Positions 43,205 to 53,170 are shown, counted from the stretch's first letter. The stretch is DNA of 64,000 bases from Mesorhizobium_K sp040049215 (GCF_040049215.1 NZ_JBDZDN010000001.1:1116001-1180000); one strand, 5' to 3'. Made by a program: numbers and translations. Notes: a model not told the origin generated them from the sequence alone.

Positions 43205-44107
43205 ATGCGTCTGCCGCCGCTCGCCGCCATCCGCGCTTTCGAGGCTGCCGCCCGGCTCCTCTCGTTCACCCGCGCGGCGCAGGAACTGGCGATGACGCAG
43301 GCGGCCGTCAGCTACCAGATCAAGGTGCTGGAAGAGCGCGTCGGCTCACCGCTGTTCATCCGCAGGGCGCGTCAGATCGAGCTCACGGAGACCGGCCGCG
43401 CGCTGTCTGCCAGCGCGACGGAGGCCTTGCGCATTCTCGCCGAAGGTTTCGAACGTGCGAAAACCGGGGGACAGGGCACGCTGTCGATCAGCACGGTGCC
43501 CACCTTCGCGGCGAACTGGTTTGCATTGCATCTCGGCGCGTTCCAGATCGCGCATCCGTCGATTGCGGTCAGGCTGGAGAGCGTTCAACGGACGATCGAC
43601 CTGGCACAGGACAATATCGACATAGGCATCAGGACCGGCAGCAAGGGCGAGTGGCCGGGGCTGGTGTCGCACCGGCTGTTTCTGGCCGACTTCACGCCCA
43701 TGCTCAGCCCCGCGCTCGCCGCCACCATCGGCGGGGTCAGGCAACCGGCCGACCTGCTGAAGCTGCCCATCATGGATGCCGGCGACCCCTGGTGGGCGAT
43801 GTGGTTCGACCTCGCCGGGGTCGACGCACGGGAGAACCTGGCCGCCAGGACGCGCAGCCAGCTCGGCTCGCAGGCCTTCGAGGGACGCGCCGCCGTAGCC
43901 GGCGTCGGCGTCGCGATCCTGACCAGGGCGCTTTTCCTCCCCGAACTTGCGAATGGCAGCCTGATCCAGCCCTTCGACATCGTCGGCAATGACGGCCACG
44001 CCTACTGGATGGTCTATCAGGAGGCGCGCCGCAACGTGCCCAGGATCAGGGCGTTCCGCGACTGGATGCTGGCCGAGATCGGGGCGACGGGGGGTCGAGC
44101 AGTTTAG
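43205..44107 (+). CDS. LysR-family transcriptional regulator (GcvA type)
   Basis: A 300-residue LysR regulator: winged helix (about 1-62; FEAAARLLSFTRAAQELAMT, AVSYQIKVLEERVGSPLF) and a C-terminal effector domain (about 95-295) with the ISTVPTFAANWF strand typical of the GcvA/AmpR subgroup. The target is not evident; it could regulate its divergent neighbour (DUF1127-like) or itself. Just downstream lies a dehydrogenase remnant, which may once have been its regulated gene. Confidence 0.92.
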   Translation: MRLPPLAAIRAFEAAARLLSFTRAAQELAMTQAAVSYQIKVLEERVGSPLFIRRARQIELTETGRALSASATEALRILAEGFERAKTGGQGTLSISTVPTFAANWFALHLGAFQIAHPSIAVRLESVQRTIDLAQDNIDIGIRTGSKGEWPGLVSHRLFLADFTPMLSPALAATIGGVRQPADLLKLPIMDAGDPWWAMWFDLAGVDARENLAARTRSQLGSQAFEGRAAVAGVGVAILTRALFLPELANGSLIQPFDIVGNDGHAYWMVYQEARRNVPRIRAFRDWMLAEIGATGGRAV

Positions 44108-44149
44108 GCCGAGGCATCGAACCCGTCCATTCACCCAGCCAAGCCGTTT

Positions 44150-44241
44150 GGGGATCGAGGCCGCTTCTTCCACGCCGAGGTTCTTGGGCTTCAAGGCCAA
44201 GTCAGCCTCATCCATGGCGATGTACCCGGCGAATGTGCCCA
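44150..44241 (-). pseudogene. Remnant of a zinc-less medium-chain (quinone) oxidoreductase
   Basis: On the minus strand about 30 codons read GTFAGYIAMDEADLALKPKN and LGVEEAASIP, matching the conserved region before the nucleotide-binding domain of quinone-oxidoreductase-like MDR enzymes. Upstream the frame turns into unrelated sequence and downstream it ends in unrelated residues, and no other part of such an enzyme is visible in any frame within about 200 bases. It is therefore a small relic of a deleted gene next to the LysR gene. Confidence 0.55.
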
Positions 44242-44296
44242 GGATGAACGTCGGGCGACAGGGCAGGATGCGCAAGACCCGCCAAATCGCTGGCTT

Positions 44297-45673
44297 TTGC
44301 GCGGCGATCAGGCTCATTGGATTCATAGCCCGGAGGCCTCGGCTCTTCTCAATGTCTCCTCTAAGACCGTACGCTACCTGCGGGAATCGAATCCCATCGG
44401 GCTACAGATCGTGACGGGGGCTCCGATACCTTTCGCGGCACATTGGGGGACAGCACGTGCGATGCTGATGCAGGATCTGGGTTATCGCGCTCCGCACCCT
44501 TCGGAGGAGACGGAGGTTTGTGCCAGGTTCGGGGAAAAGGCGTTGCCCGCCGAGATGCCGGAAGCCATCGGACTGATACCGGCGGCCGTCCTGCACGCCG
44601 ATCCGCTGATCTCCTATTCGGGCTGTCGCCAGGACGCTCCTCTTGGCCTTGCCAGCGTCGCCGGGCGGCCCTTGAGGGACCGCGCGGCATGGTTCCTGAT
44701 TTCGCCGACATGGACAATCGAAGGGGAGGACCGCGCCCGTGAGCTTCGTCAACTTGCGATGCTGCACCGCGCCCGGAACCCCGGCCACCGCTTGATATTC
44801 GCGTGCAACACGCAAGAAGAGTCCGACGGCCTGCGGGCATTCGGCGAAGCAGCCTTTCTCCACAGCCACAACGCGCATGTGCCGGAATGGATTTTCAAGC
44901 CGCTCGACGGCGTCGCGGTCGAGTTCGACGCCGTCTACAACGCGCAGCTCGTGCCCTGGAAACGGCACGAGCTCAGCCTCGGGATCGAGAGTTGCGCATT
45001 CCTGTTTCATCGCGGTGCAACGCTGCCAACTGCCGCCGCGACGGAGGCTGCGATCATCGCCCGGCATACCGCCGCGGTTCCGGGGCACGTCTTCATCAAC
45101 CGGTTCGACGCGCACGGCAAACCGGCCCGGCTCTCTCCGTCCGAGGTCAACACACAGCTCAATCGGGCGCGTGTCGGGCTTTGCCTGTCCGAGAAAGAGG
45201 GGGCGATGTTCGCCAGCATGGAATATCTGCTGGCCGGCTTGCCGGTGGTCAGCACGCCGAGCATTGGAGGGCGGGACGTCTACTTCGACGAGGAATATTG
45301 CCTGGTCGTGCCGCCCGATCCGCGCTCCATTGCCGAGGCGGTGCAGGCGTTGAAGGTTCGCGGGATTCCGCGCACCCATATCCGCGAAAGGACGCTCAAG
45401 CGGCTGGAGAACGACCGCGCCCGCTTCATCGGACTGCTCAACGCCATACTGGAAGAGAGCGGTTCCGACAGCAGGTTTTCCATGCCGTGGCCGTTCGCAA
45501 AGCCGGTCACGATGGAATGGCTGGCTGTCGATGAAGCCGTGCACCGCGCCGCGCACGGGATCGTCGACGGCTTCGAGAAGAAGAACAAAAGAAGGGGCTT
45601 CCTGTTGTGGCGCAAATGGTGGCCGAGGCTGCGAGCAAGGTACGGCAGGGCTCGCGTCGTTCCAAAGGCATAG
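44297..45673 (+). CDS. Glycosyltransferase-like protein (GT4-type C-terminal domain), start uncertain
   Basis: Up to 458 residues. The C-terminal half carries a GT4 (GT-B fold) donor-binding pattern: LNRARVGLCLSEKEGAMFAS (about 292-311), then EYLLAGLPVVSTPSIGGRD (about 313-331) with the conserved Glu, and LVVPPDPRSIAEAVQAL. No membrane helix or signal peptide is seen. The start is unclear: an in-frame TTG at 44297 gives 458 residues, and the first ATG at 44462 gives 403; neither has a good ribosome site, and the region just upstream is a gene relic, so the N-terminus may be damaged. Acceptor and pathway unknown. Confidence 0.6.
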   Translation: MRGDQAHWIHSPEASALLNVSSKTVRYLRESNPIGLQIVTGAPIPFAAHWGTARAMLMQDLGYRAPHPSEETEVCARFGEKALPAEMPEAIGLIPAAVLHADPLISYSGCRQDAPLGLASVAGRPLRDRAAWFLISPTWTIEGEDRARELRQLAMLHRARNPGHRLIFACNTQEESDGLRAFGEAAFLHSHNAHVPEWIFKPLDGVAVEFDAVYNAQLVPWKRHELSLGIESCAFLFHRGATLPTAAATEAAIIARHTAAVPGHVFINRFDAHGKPARLSPSEVNTQLNRARVGLCLSEKEGAMFASMEYLLAGLPVVSTPSIGGRDVYFDEEYCLVVPPDPRSIAEAVQALKVRGIPRTHIRERTLKRLENDRARFIGLLNAILEESGSDSRFSMPWPFAKPVTMEWLAVDEAVHRAAHGIVDGFEKKNKRRGFLLWRKWWPRLRARYGRARVVPKA

Positions 45674-45686
45674 GTCAACCCTGACC

Positions 45687-47456
45687 TCAGGCCGCCGACT
45701 GGGCGGCCCGCGTTTGCGCGAAGCCGGCCGCCAGTTCCGCACCCTGCGGCACTACGCGCACGTTGAGCGGTCTGGCGCTGCCGCGGATCGCGATCTCGCG
45801 TACCTCGTAGTCTCCGAGATCGAGGCCCGACAACGCCACCACGGTATCGGACACCACGATAGCGGCATTGAATTCCTTGGCTGCGGCCTCGAGCCGGCTG
45901 GCGACGTTGACCGTGTCGCCGATCGCCGTCACATGCATGGTGCCGCCATAACCCATGGCGCCGACGATGGCCGGCCCGGCATGGATGCCGATCGCCACCT
46001 TGAGCGGCGATGGAAGTTCGGCCGTCAGTTCCTGGCTCAATCGGTCCAGTTCGGCGAGGATGAACGCCGATGCGGCAAGCGCCTGGCGGCAGGCCTCAGC
46101 CGTCGAACTGTCCAGTCCGAACAGAGCCATAGCGCCGTCGCCGATGAACTTGTCGAGGCGGCCGCCCGACTGTTCGACGGCCTTGCCGACGATGGCGAAA
46201 TAGCGGTTGAGCAGGAAGACGACGTCGTAGGGAAGGCGATGGTCGGCGAGCGCGGTGAAGCCCCTGATGTCGCAGAACAGCACGGCGATTTCCTGCTCGC
46301 GGCCGGGCCGCGCCCGACCCGCGTCAACGGGGAGCGCGCGCTCGCGGTCGGCGGCCAGAAGCGGCAGCACGGTGACTGGGGCGGTCGGCCGAAGCTGGCA
46401 GGCCAGCCTGACGCTTGGATCGGCATGGATGCGCGACAGCGTGGCACGTTCCAGCGGATTGGGCGGCGGCAGCGCGTCGACGCCCGCCGTCACGCGGATG
46501 CGGCAGGTCGAGCAGCGGCCCTTGCCGCCGCAAACCGCGTAATGCGGGATGCCGCCGATGCGGCTGGCCTCGAGCACGCTCGATCCTTTCGGGACGCGCA
46601 CCACCTGGCCGCTCTCGTAGCGCACCTCGATCTGGCTGCGGCGCGCGAGCGCCTGGCGCAGGCCACGCAGGGCAAGCGTTGCCGCGACGGCTCCGAGCGC
46701 CGTCGCATAGGCAAGCGTCAGGAACATGTCCTTGGCGGCAAGCGCGGCCCAAACCCGCTCCTGCGCCGCCTCGTCCGGGGCCGCCGGCAGCGGCAGTTCC
46801 TGCACGGCCTTGCCGGCGTCGGCAAATCCGAGGAGCCCCAGCACCGGAACCAGGACGGCGCCGATCAGCAGCCACGGCGCCGCGGCCGGGTACGAATCGC
46901 GGTAGCGGAGCCAGAAATGCAGCCCCAGGCAGCCATGCGCCCAGATGACGAGGAGGGCGACGACCTGCTTGAAGCCGACCGAGGGCTGGTCGATCCACAG
47001 CGCGCGGACGACGAATTCGTAGTCGATCTCGAAGCCGGTCATGGCGCCGTAGACCCGGGTGCCGATGACGTGCTCGGCGATCAAGAGCGGAATGAAGAGG
47101 CCGAGCAGGATCTGGGCGGCCTCCTTGGCGGGCATCTTCAGCGTGCGCCTGCGGTAGAGCGCGCGCAGCACCAGCGCGACGTGCACGGCCGCCGCGCCAT
47201 AGAGGAGCACGGTGCCGGGAAGGCTGCGCCAGGGCCAGGTCAGCCATTTGAGGCCGGCGTCCGCCGTCTCGATGGACACAAGGTTGAGCGCCAGATTGGC
47301 GACGTGCATGACCACGAAGGTCATCATGACGAGGCCCGAGACGAGGCGCGCGGTCCTGAACATGCGTTCGGAAGACTGCCGGCCGCCTGGATCCCGGGCC
47401 GGACCCGAGCCAGCACCCCTGGCGGCGCCTGCGTCCGGTCGAGAAGCTGACGTCAT
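45687..47456 (-). CDS. Membrane-anchored adenylate cyclase with a 2Fe-2S ferredoxin domain
   Basis: A 589-residue three-part fusion. Residues about 35-265 contain six membrane helices with several His (VVMHVANLAL, AEHVIGTRVYG, WAHGCLGLHFWLRYR), an arrangement like a heme-binding cytochrome b domain. Residues about 280-360 form a plant-type 2Fe-2S ferredoxin, with Cys in YAVCGGKGRCSTC and RLACQL. Residues about 385-570 are a class III cyclase catalytic domain: metal Asps in LFCDIRGFTALAD and KFIGDGAMALFG, and IGDTVNVASRLEAAA with the transition-state Asn and Arg. The Lys in DKFIGDG favours ATP over GTP. It probably makes cAMP in response to redox state or electron flow. It converges with the glycosyltransferase gene and diverges from smoE. 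Confidence 0.85.
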   Translation of the reverse strand: MTSASRPDAGAARGAGSGPARDPGGRQSSERMFRTARLVSGLVMMTFVVMHVANLALNLVSIETADAGLKWLTWPWRSLPGTVLLYGAAAVHVALVLRALYRRRTLKMPAKEAAQILLGLFIPLLIAEHVIGTRVYGAMTGFEIDYEFVVRALWIDQPSVGFKQVVALLVIWAHGCLGLHFWLRYRDSYPAAAPWLLIGAVLVPVLGLLGFADAGKAVQELPLPAAPDEAAQERVWAALAAKDMFLTLAYATALGAVAATLALRGLRQALARRSQIEVRYESGQVVRVPKGSSVLEASRIGGIPHYAVCGGKGRCSTCRIRVTAGVDALPPPNPLERATLSRIHADPSVRLACQLRPTAPVTVLPLLAADRERALPVDAGRARPGREQEIAVLFCDIRGFTALADHRLPYDVVFLLNRYFAIVGKAVEQSGGRLDKFIGDGAMALFGLDSSTAEACRQALAASAFILAELDRLSQELTAELPSPLKVAIGIHAGPAIVGAMGYGGTMHVTAIGDTVNVASRLEAAAKEFNAAIVVSDTVVALSGLDLGDYEVREIAIRGSARPLNVRVVPQGAELAAGFAQTRAAQSAA

Positions 47457-47837
47457 GCGGGAAGCGGCGCCGGATTTTCCATCGCCGCAATCTGGCAGGG
47501 TCAGGGCGGCGCTTCAATGGCCCGCGCGGCAACTCACCGTCTACCGGAGCGCACCAACGCATTGTGGATCGTCGGCGGCATCGGTGAATGGATTTCCGGC
47601 AACGCTCCGGCAGCGCCGGAAACTTCGCCGCGGGAACAACGGCTTGCCTGCAGAGCGCGGATTGGAGCATCCGGAATTTGTTCACACCGCCGCCGAGCAG
47701 CCGGAAAGCCGGAGGTTTGGGCGCGAAACCGGACGTTCGGGGCCGCTTGCGACGCTTTTCGCAAGCTACACGCCGTCGAGCACGCCGTCCCGGCCGCGCG
47801 CGGCCTTCATCTGCTGCAGTGCAACATTGAATCCAGC
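47457..47837. other. Spacer between the cyclase and smo operon
   Basis: About 380 bases upstream of the smo promoter. It presumably holds the cyclase promoter (minus strand) and any regulator sites for smo. I find no convincing gene, hairpin terminator or operator in it. Confidence 0.4.
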
Positions 47838-47866
47838 TTGACACCTTCGTCGCATAATCGAATAAT
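47838..47866 (+). promoter_or_regulatory. Candidate sigma-70 promoter of the smo operon
   Basis: A perfect TTGACA (47838-47843) and AATAAT (47861-47866), spaced 17 bases, about 50 bases before smoE. The -10 box has one mismatch to TATAAT. Confidence 0.55.
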
Positions 47867-47916
47867 TGCCCACAGCCAAGGCAAATGCTCACTTGGTTTC
47901 CATGGGAGGAATCTGA

Positions 47917-49227
47917 ATGAAACTGAAAACGCTCGTTCTGAGCCTGTGCTCCGCCAGCGCTCTCGCGTTCGCCGCGCACGCCGAATCGATCACCATCGCC
48001 ACCGTCAACAACGGCGACATGATCCGCATGCAGAAGCTGACGGACGACTTCACCGCGAAGAACCCGGACATCCAGCTCAACTGGGTGACGCTCGAGGAGA
48101 ACGTGCTGCGCGAGCGCGTCACCACCGACATCGCAACCAAGGGCGGCCAATACGACGTGATGACGATCGGCACCTACGAGGTGCCGATCTGGGCGAAGCA
48201 GCAGTGGCTGCTGCCGCTGGACGGCCTCGGCGCGGACTACGACGCCGCCGACATCATACCGGCGATCGCCGGCGGCCTCAGCGTCGACGGCAAGCTCTAC
48301 GCCGCGCCGTTCTACGGCGAGTCGTCCTTCATCATGTACCGCAAGGACCTGATGGAGAAGGCGGGGCTGACCATGCCCGACGCGCCGACCTGGGAGTTCG
48401 TCGCCGACGCGGCGCGCAAGATGACCGACCGCGCCAACGACATCAACGGCATCTGCCTGCGCGGCAAGGCCGGCTGGGGCGAGAACATGGCCTTCCTGAC
48501 GGCCACCGCCAACTCGTTCGGCGCGCGCTGGTTCGACGAGAACTGGAAGCCGCAGTTCGACCAGCCGGAGTGGAAGGCGACGCTGCAGTTCTACGTCGAC
48601 CTGATGAAGGACGCAGGCCCGGCGGGCGCTTCGTCGAACGGCTTCAACGAAAACCTGGCGCTGTTCCAGCAGGGCAAGTGCGGCATGTGGATCGACGCCA
48701 CGGTGGCGGCGTCCTTCGTGTCCAACCCCAAGGATAGCACCGTCGCCGACAAGGTCGGCTACGCGCTGGCGCCCGACACCGGCCTCGGCAAGCGCGGCAA
48801 CTGGCTGTGGGCGTGGTCGCTGGCGGTTCCGGCCGGCACGCAGAAGGCGGAAGCCGCGCAGAAATTCGTGTCGTGGGCGACCAGCAAGGCCTATCTCGAC
48901 CTCGTCGCGTCGAAGGAAGGCTGGGCCAACGTTCCTCCGGGCACGCGCACCTCGCTCTACAACAACCCCGAATACCAGAAGGCAGCGCCCTTCGCCAAGA
49001 TGACGCTCGACTCGATCAACTCGGCCGACCCGACCAAGCCGACCGTCAAGCCGGTGCCTTATGTCGGCGTGCAGTTCGTCGCCATCCCCGAGTTCCAGGG
49101 GCTGGGCACCACAGTCGGACAGCTCTTCTCGGCAGCGCTCGCCGGCCAGTCCACCGTGGACGACGCGCTGAAGCAGGCGCAGGACGCCGCCACCGCGACG
49201 ATGACCGAAGGCGGCTACATCCAGTAA
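47917..49227 (+). CDS. smoE: Sorbitol/mannitol ABC transporter substrate-binding protein
   Basis: A 436-residue type 1 extracellular solute-binding protein (MalE/SmoE type) with a signal peptide (about 1-22, ending AHA-ESI). Conserved segments: YDVMTIGTYEVPIWA (about 80-94), FYGESSFIMYRKDLMEKAG (about 129-147), and GIGKRGNWLWAWSLAVP-like GKRGNWLWAWSLAVPAG. The neighbours (two permeases, an ATPase, a sorbitol dehydrogenase and a mannitol dehydrogenase) identify it as the polyol-binding component of a smo system. It is the first gene of the operon and should be the most abundant product. Confidence 0.92.
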   Translation: MKLKTLVLSLCSASALAFAAHAESITIATVNNGDMIRMQKLTDDFTAKNPDIQLNWVTLEENVLRERVTTDIATKGGQYDVMTIGTYEVPIWAKQQWLLPLDGLGADYDAADIIPAIAGGLSVDGKLYAAPFYGESSFIMYRKDLMEKAGLTMPDAPTWEFVADAARKMTDRANDINGICLRGKAGWGENMAFLTATANSFGARWFDENWKPQFDQPEWKATLQFYVDLMKDAGPAGASSNGFNENLALFQQGKCGMWIDATVAASFVSNPKDSTVADKVGYALAPDTGLGKRGNWLWAWSLAVPAGTQKAEAAQKFVSWATSKAYLDLVASKEGWANVPPGTRTSLYNNPEYQKAAPFAKMTLDSINSADPTKPTVKPVPYVGVQFVAIPEFQGLGTTVGQLFSAALAGQSTVDDALKQAQDAATATMTEGGYIQ

Positions 49228-49245
49228 GGCATCCTCCCGGTGCCT

Positions 49246-49274
49246 TGGCCGTCCGGATCCCTGCCGGGCGGCCA
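49246..49274 (+). other. Hairpin after smoE (possible partial terminator or mRNA stabiliser)
   Basis: TGGCCG-TCCGG pairs with CCGGG-CGGCCA (49246-49274), 18 bases after the smoE stop. There is no T-run, so it more likely protects the smoE end of the message, as is common after binding-protein genes, than terminates fully. Confidence 0.5.
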
Positions 49275-49300
49275 CCTTTCAACATCAGCAAAGGCGTAGA

Positions 49301-49447
49301 AACTCCCCCTCTCCGCCTCGCTTCGCCCGGCACCTCTCCCCCGTCCCGGGGGAGCGGATAGAGCCACGCTGGACGCTGTGTCCGCCCCCGGGTCTTGCCC
49401 CTGGCAAGCCCGAGGACTGGCTCCGCGGGACGCAGAGGGGGGAAACT
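49301..49447. repeat. GC-rich palindromic intergenic repeat, copy 1
   Basis: A mosaic of hairpins in the smoE-smoF gap: CCCCCTCTCCGCCTCGCTTC, a CTCCCCC/GGGGGAG hairpin (49336-49354), then GGACGCAGAGGGGGGAAAC at the far end complementary to the CCCCCTCTCCGC start. The left part closely matches the repeat at 54691-54758. Short elements of this kind are dispersed in Mesorhizobium-type genomes. Confidence 0.65.
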
Positions 49448-49501
49448 ATCCACCGCACAAGGTGGAGCAGACGGACAGGAACGTCGTCCTGGGAGGGAAT
49501 G

Positions 49502-50374
49502 ATGGCTACTCAACAGACCCGTTCGCTGGCGCGCATGATGATGGCGCCGTCGGTGATCCTGCTGCTCGTCTGGATGGTCGTGCCGCTGGCCTTCACCCTG
49601 TGGTTTTCGTTCCAGCAGTACAATCCGCTCAATCCGATCCGCGACGGCTTCGTCGGCTTCGGGAACTATGCGCTGTTCTGGTCGAACCCGGCCTTCATCC
49701 AGTCGATCGTCAACACGCTCGTGCTCGTGGGCAGCGTGCTGGCGATCACCGTCATCCTCGGCATCCTGCTCGCGCTGCTGCTCGACCAGCCGATATGGGG
49801 CCAGGGCATCGTGCGCATCCTGATCATCTCGCCGTTCTTCGTCATGCCGCCGGTGGCGGCGCTGGTTTGGAAGAACATGATCATGCATCCGGGCTACGGC
49901 GTGTTCGCCGACATAGCCCGCTTCTTCGGCGTGCAGCCGATCGACTGGTTTGCGCACTACCCGCTGTTTTCGATCATCGTCATCGTCGCCTGGCAATGGC
50001 TGCCCTTCGCGACGCTGATCCTGCTGACCTCGCTGCAATCGCTGGACGGCGAACAGAAGGAAGCCGCCGAGATGGACGGCGCCGGCTTCGTGAGCCGCTT
50101 CATCTATTTGACGCTGCCGCACATGGCGCGCGCCATAACCGTGGTCATCCTGATCCAGACGATCTTCCTGCTGTCGGTCTATGCCGAGATCCTGGTCACC
50201 ACAAATGGCGGCCCCGGCTTCGCATCGACCAACCTGCCGTTCCTCGTCTACCAGAAGGCCCTGCTCGAATTCAAAATCGGCCAGGCCTCCGCCGGTGGCG
50301 TGATCGCCGTCATCCTCGCCAACATCGTCGCGTTCTTCGTGATGCGCGCTGTCGGCAAGAACCTCGAAAAATAG
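49502..50374 (+). CDS. smoF: Sorbitol/mannitol ABC transporter permease
   Basis: A 290-residue MalF-type permease with six membrane helices and the EAA loop EQKEAAEMDGAGFVSRFIYL (about 184-203), which contacts the ATPase. Two ATGs lie in tandem at 49499 and 49502; GGGAGG fits the second better. It follows smoE with a 270-base gap containing a hairpin and a repeat, and precedes smoG by 12 bases. Confidence 0.92.
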   Translation: MATQQTRSLARMMMAPSVILLLVWMVVPLAFTLWFSFQQYNPLNPIRDGFVGFGNYALFWSNPAFIQSIVNTLVLVGSVLAITVILGILLALLLDQPIWGQGIVRILIISPFFVMPPVAALVWKNMIMHPGYGVFADIARFFGVQPIDWFAHYPLFSIIVIVAWQWLPFATLILLTSLQSLDGEQKEAAEMDGAGFVSRFIYLTLPHMARAITVVILIQTIFLLSVYAEILVTTNGGPGFASTNLPFLVYQKALLEFKIGQASAGGVIAVILANIVAFFVMRAVGKNLEK

Positions 50375-50386
50375 GGAGGAAACGCC

Positions 50387-51211
50387 ATGGCCCGCGCAGT
50401 CACCACGCAGCACAAGACGATAGCCACGGTCGCCGCCTGGATCGTCGCCTTCATCATCTTCTTTCCGATCCTCTACACGATCATCACCTCGTTCAAATCG
50501 GAGACGGAGGCGATCGCCGGCTTCAACCTGATCCCGTCCGGCACGCTCGAAAGCTACGCCGAGGTCCAGGCACAGAGCGGCTATTTCAAGTTCTTCCTGA
50601 ACTCGGTGATCCTGGCGGTCGGCTCGACCATACTGGCGCTCCTGGTGGCGATCCCGGCGGCCTGGTCGATGGCGTTCTCGCCGACCAGGAAGACCAAGGA
50701 CATCCTGATGTGGATGCTCTCCACCAAGATGATGCCGGCGGTCGCCGTGCTGTTCCCGATCTACCTGATCTTCCGCGACACCGGCCTGCTCGACAGCCGC
50801 ATCGGCCTCACCGTCATGCTGATGCTGATCAACCTGCCGATCGTGGTGTGGATGCTCTACACCTATTTCCGCGAGATCCCCGGCGAGATCCTGGAAGCCG
50901 CGCGCATGGACGGCGCGTCGCTGTGGGGCGAGATCTGGTACGTGCTGACGCCGATGGCGGTGCCGGGCATCGCCTCGACGATGCTGTTGAACATCATCCT
51001 CGCCTGGAACGAGGCGTTCTGGACGATCCGCCTGACGACGACGGAAGCCGCGCCGCTGACCGCCTTCATCAGCTCGTTCTCGAGTCCTCAAGGGTTGTTC
51101 TGGGCGAAGCTGTCGGCAGCCTCCACGCTCGCCATCGCGCCGATCCTGATCATGGGCTGGTTCAGCCAGAAGCAGTTGGTGCGAGGGCTGACCTTCGGCG
51201 CCGTCAAGTAA
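50387..51211 (+). CDS. smoG: Sorbitol/mannitol ABC transporter permease
   Basis: A 274-residue MalG-type permease: six helices, a periplasmic P2 region, and the EAA loop PGEILEAARMDGASLWGEIW (about 165-184) plus the family's MLSTKMMPAVAVLFPIYLIF (split near 105-125). It pairs with SmoF to form the channel. The gap to smoF is 12 bases and to the ATPase 25 bases, with AGGAG upstream. Confidence 0.92.
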   Translation: MARAVTTQHKTIATVAAWIVAFIIFFPILYTIITSFKSETEAIAGFNLIPSGTLESYAEVQAQSGYFKFFLNSVILAVGSTILALLVAIPAAWSMAFSPTRKTKDILMWMLSTKMMPAVAVLFPIYLIFRDTGLLDSRIGLTVMLMLINLPIVVWMLYTYFREIPGEILEAARMDGASLWGEIWYVLTPMAVPGIASTMLLNIILAWNEAFWTIRLTTTEAAPLTAFISSFSSPQGLFWAKLSAASTLAIAPILIMGWFSQKQLVRGLTFGAVK

Positions 51212-51236
51212 GCAAGAAGAAGACCGGGAGGGACCA

Positions 51237-52235
<999 letters not shown>

Positions 52236-52236
52236 C

Positions 52237-53007
52237 ATGCGGCTGGCCGGCAAATCGGCGTTGATCACCGGAGCCGCGCGCGGCATCGGGCGGGCCTTCG
52301 CCGAAGCCTATGTACTGGAGGGCGCCACCGTCGCCATCGGCGACATCAACATCGATGCTGCCGAGAAGGCAGCCGGCGAGATCGGGCAGCAGGCCTATGC
52401 CGTGAAGCTCGACGTTACCGATCAGGCGAGCATCGATTCGGCGGTGAAGGCGGTCGAGGCGAAGGCCGGCGGGCTCGACATCCTGATCAACAATGCGGCG
52501 CTGTTCGACGCGGCGCCCATCGTGGAGATCACCAGGGCGAGCTACGGAAAACTCTTCGCCGTCAACGTCGCAGGCTGTTTGTTCACGCTGCAGGCCGCGG
52601 CCAGGTCGATGATCGCCCGGGGCAAGGGGGGCAAGATCATCAACATGGCAAGCCAGGCCGGGCGTCGGGGCGAGGCCTTGGTGGCCGTCTACTGCGCCAC
52701 CAAGGCCGCCGTCATCTCGCTGACCCAGTCGGCGGGGCTCGACCTGATCAAGCACGGCATCAACGTCAACGCGATCGCGCCCGGCGTGGTCGACGGCGAG
52801 CACTGGGACGGCGTCGATGCGCTGTTCGCGAGATATGAGGGCCTGAAGCCCGGCGAGAAGAAGCGCCAGGTCGGTGCAGCCGTGCCGTTCGGGCGGATGG
52901 GCACGGCGGCGGACCTGACCGGCATGGCGGTGTTCCTGGCGAGCGCGGAGGCCGACTACATCGTGGCGCAGACCTACAATGTCGACGGCGGCAACTGGAT
53001 GAGTTGA
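52237..53007 (+). CDS. smoS: Sorbitol dehydrogenase (SDR; SmoS type)
   Basis: A 256-residue classical short-chain dehydrogenase: NAD site GAARGIGRAFAEA (about 11-23), NNAALFD (about 86-92), Ser in NMASQAGRRGE (about 138-148), and catalytic Tyr-x3-Lys in VYCATKAAV (about 151-159). It matches the Rhodobacter SmoS pattern in length and context and should oxidise D-sorbitol to fructose (and possibly galactitol or L-iditol). It comes between the ATPase gene and mtlK, with a repeat in the following gap. Confidence 0.93.
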   Translation: MRLAGKSALITGAARGIGRAFAEAYVLEGATVAIGDINIDAAEKAAGEIGQQAYAVKLDVTDQASIDSAVKAVEAKAGGLDILINNAALFDAAPIVEITRASYGKLFAVNVAGCLFTLQAAARSMIARGKGGKIINMASQAGRRGEALVAVYCATKAAVISLTQSAGLDLIKHGINVNAIAPGVVDGEHWDGVDALFARYEGLKPGEKKRQVGAAVPFGRMGTAADLTGMAVFLASAEADYIVAQTYNVDGGNWMS

Positions 53008-53052
53008 GCCATGCCGATAGCGCAACAACGGACCGACGCAGAAGTGGCGGAA

Positions 53053-53170
53053 GCACCCCCCTTCGGGACACCTCTCCCCCCGCCCGGGAGAGAGGAAGCG
53101 GACCAGGCCGGCCACCGGATTTCCCCTTCCCCGTCGATCGGGGGAGAGGTGGTTGGCGCAGCCAACCGGA
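53053..53170. repeat. GC-rich palindromic intergenic repeat, copy 2 (double hairpin)
   Basis: In the smoS-mtlK gap: CACCCCCCTTCGGGACACCTCT, a CCTCTCCCCCCGCCCGGGAG hairpin, then a second run ending CGGGGGAGAGGTGGTTGGCG, with its left half CCAGG and TTCCCC. It shares the CACCTCTCCCCC core and overall layout with copies 1 and 3 but is more diverged. Confidence 0.55.

Noticed and set aside
44150..44241. An insertion-sequence fragment
   Set aside because: The translation matches an oxidoreductase, not a transposase, and there are no terminal repeats or target duplications.
46324..49275. A 983-codon open frame on the minus strand
   Set aside because: It runs antisense through smoE and out of frame through the cyclase gene. 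The translated composition (Arg/Ala/His-rich, low complexity) is typical of an antisense shadow.
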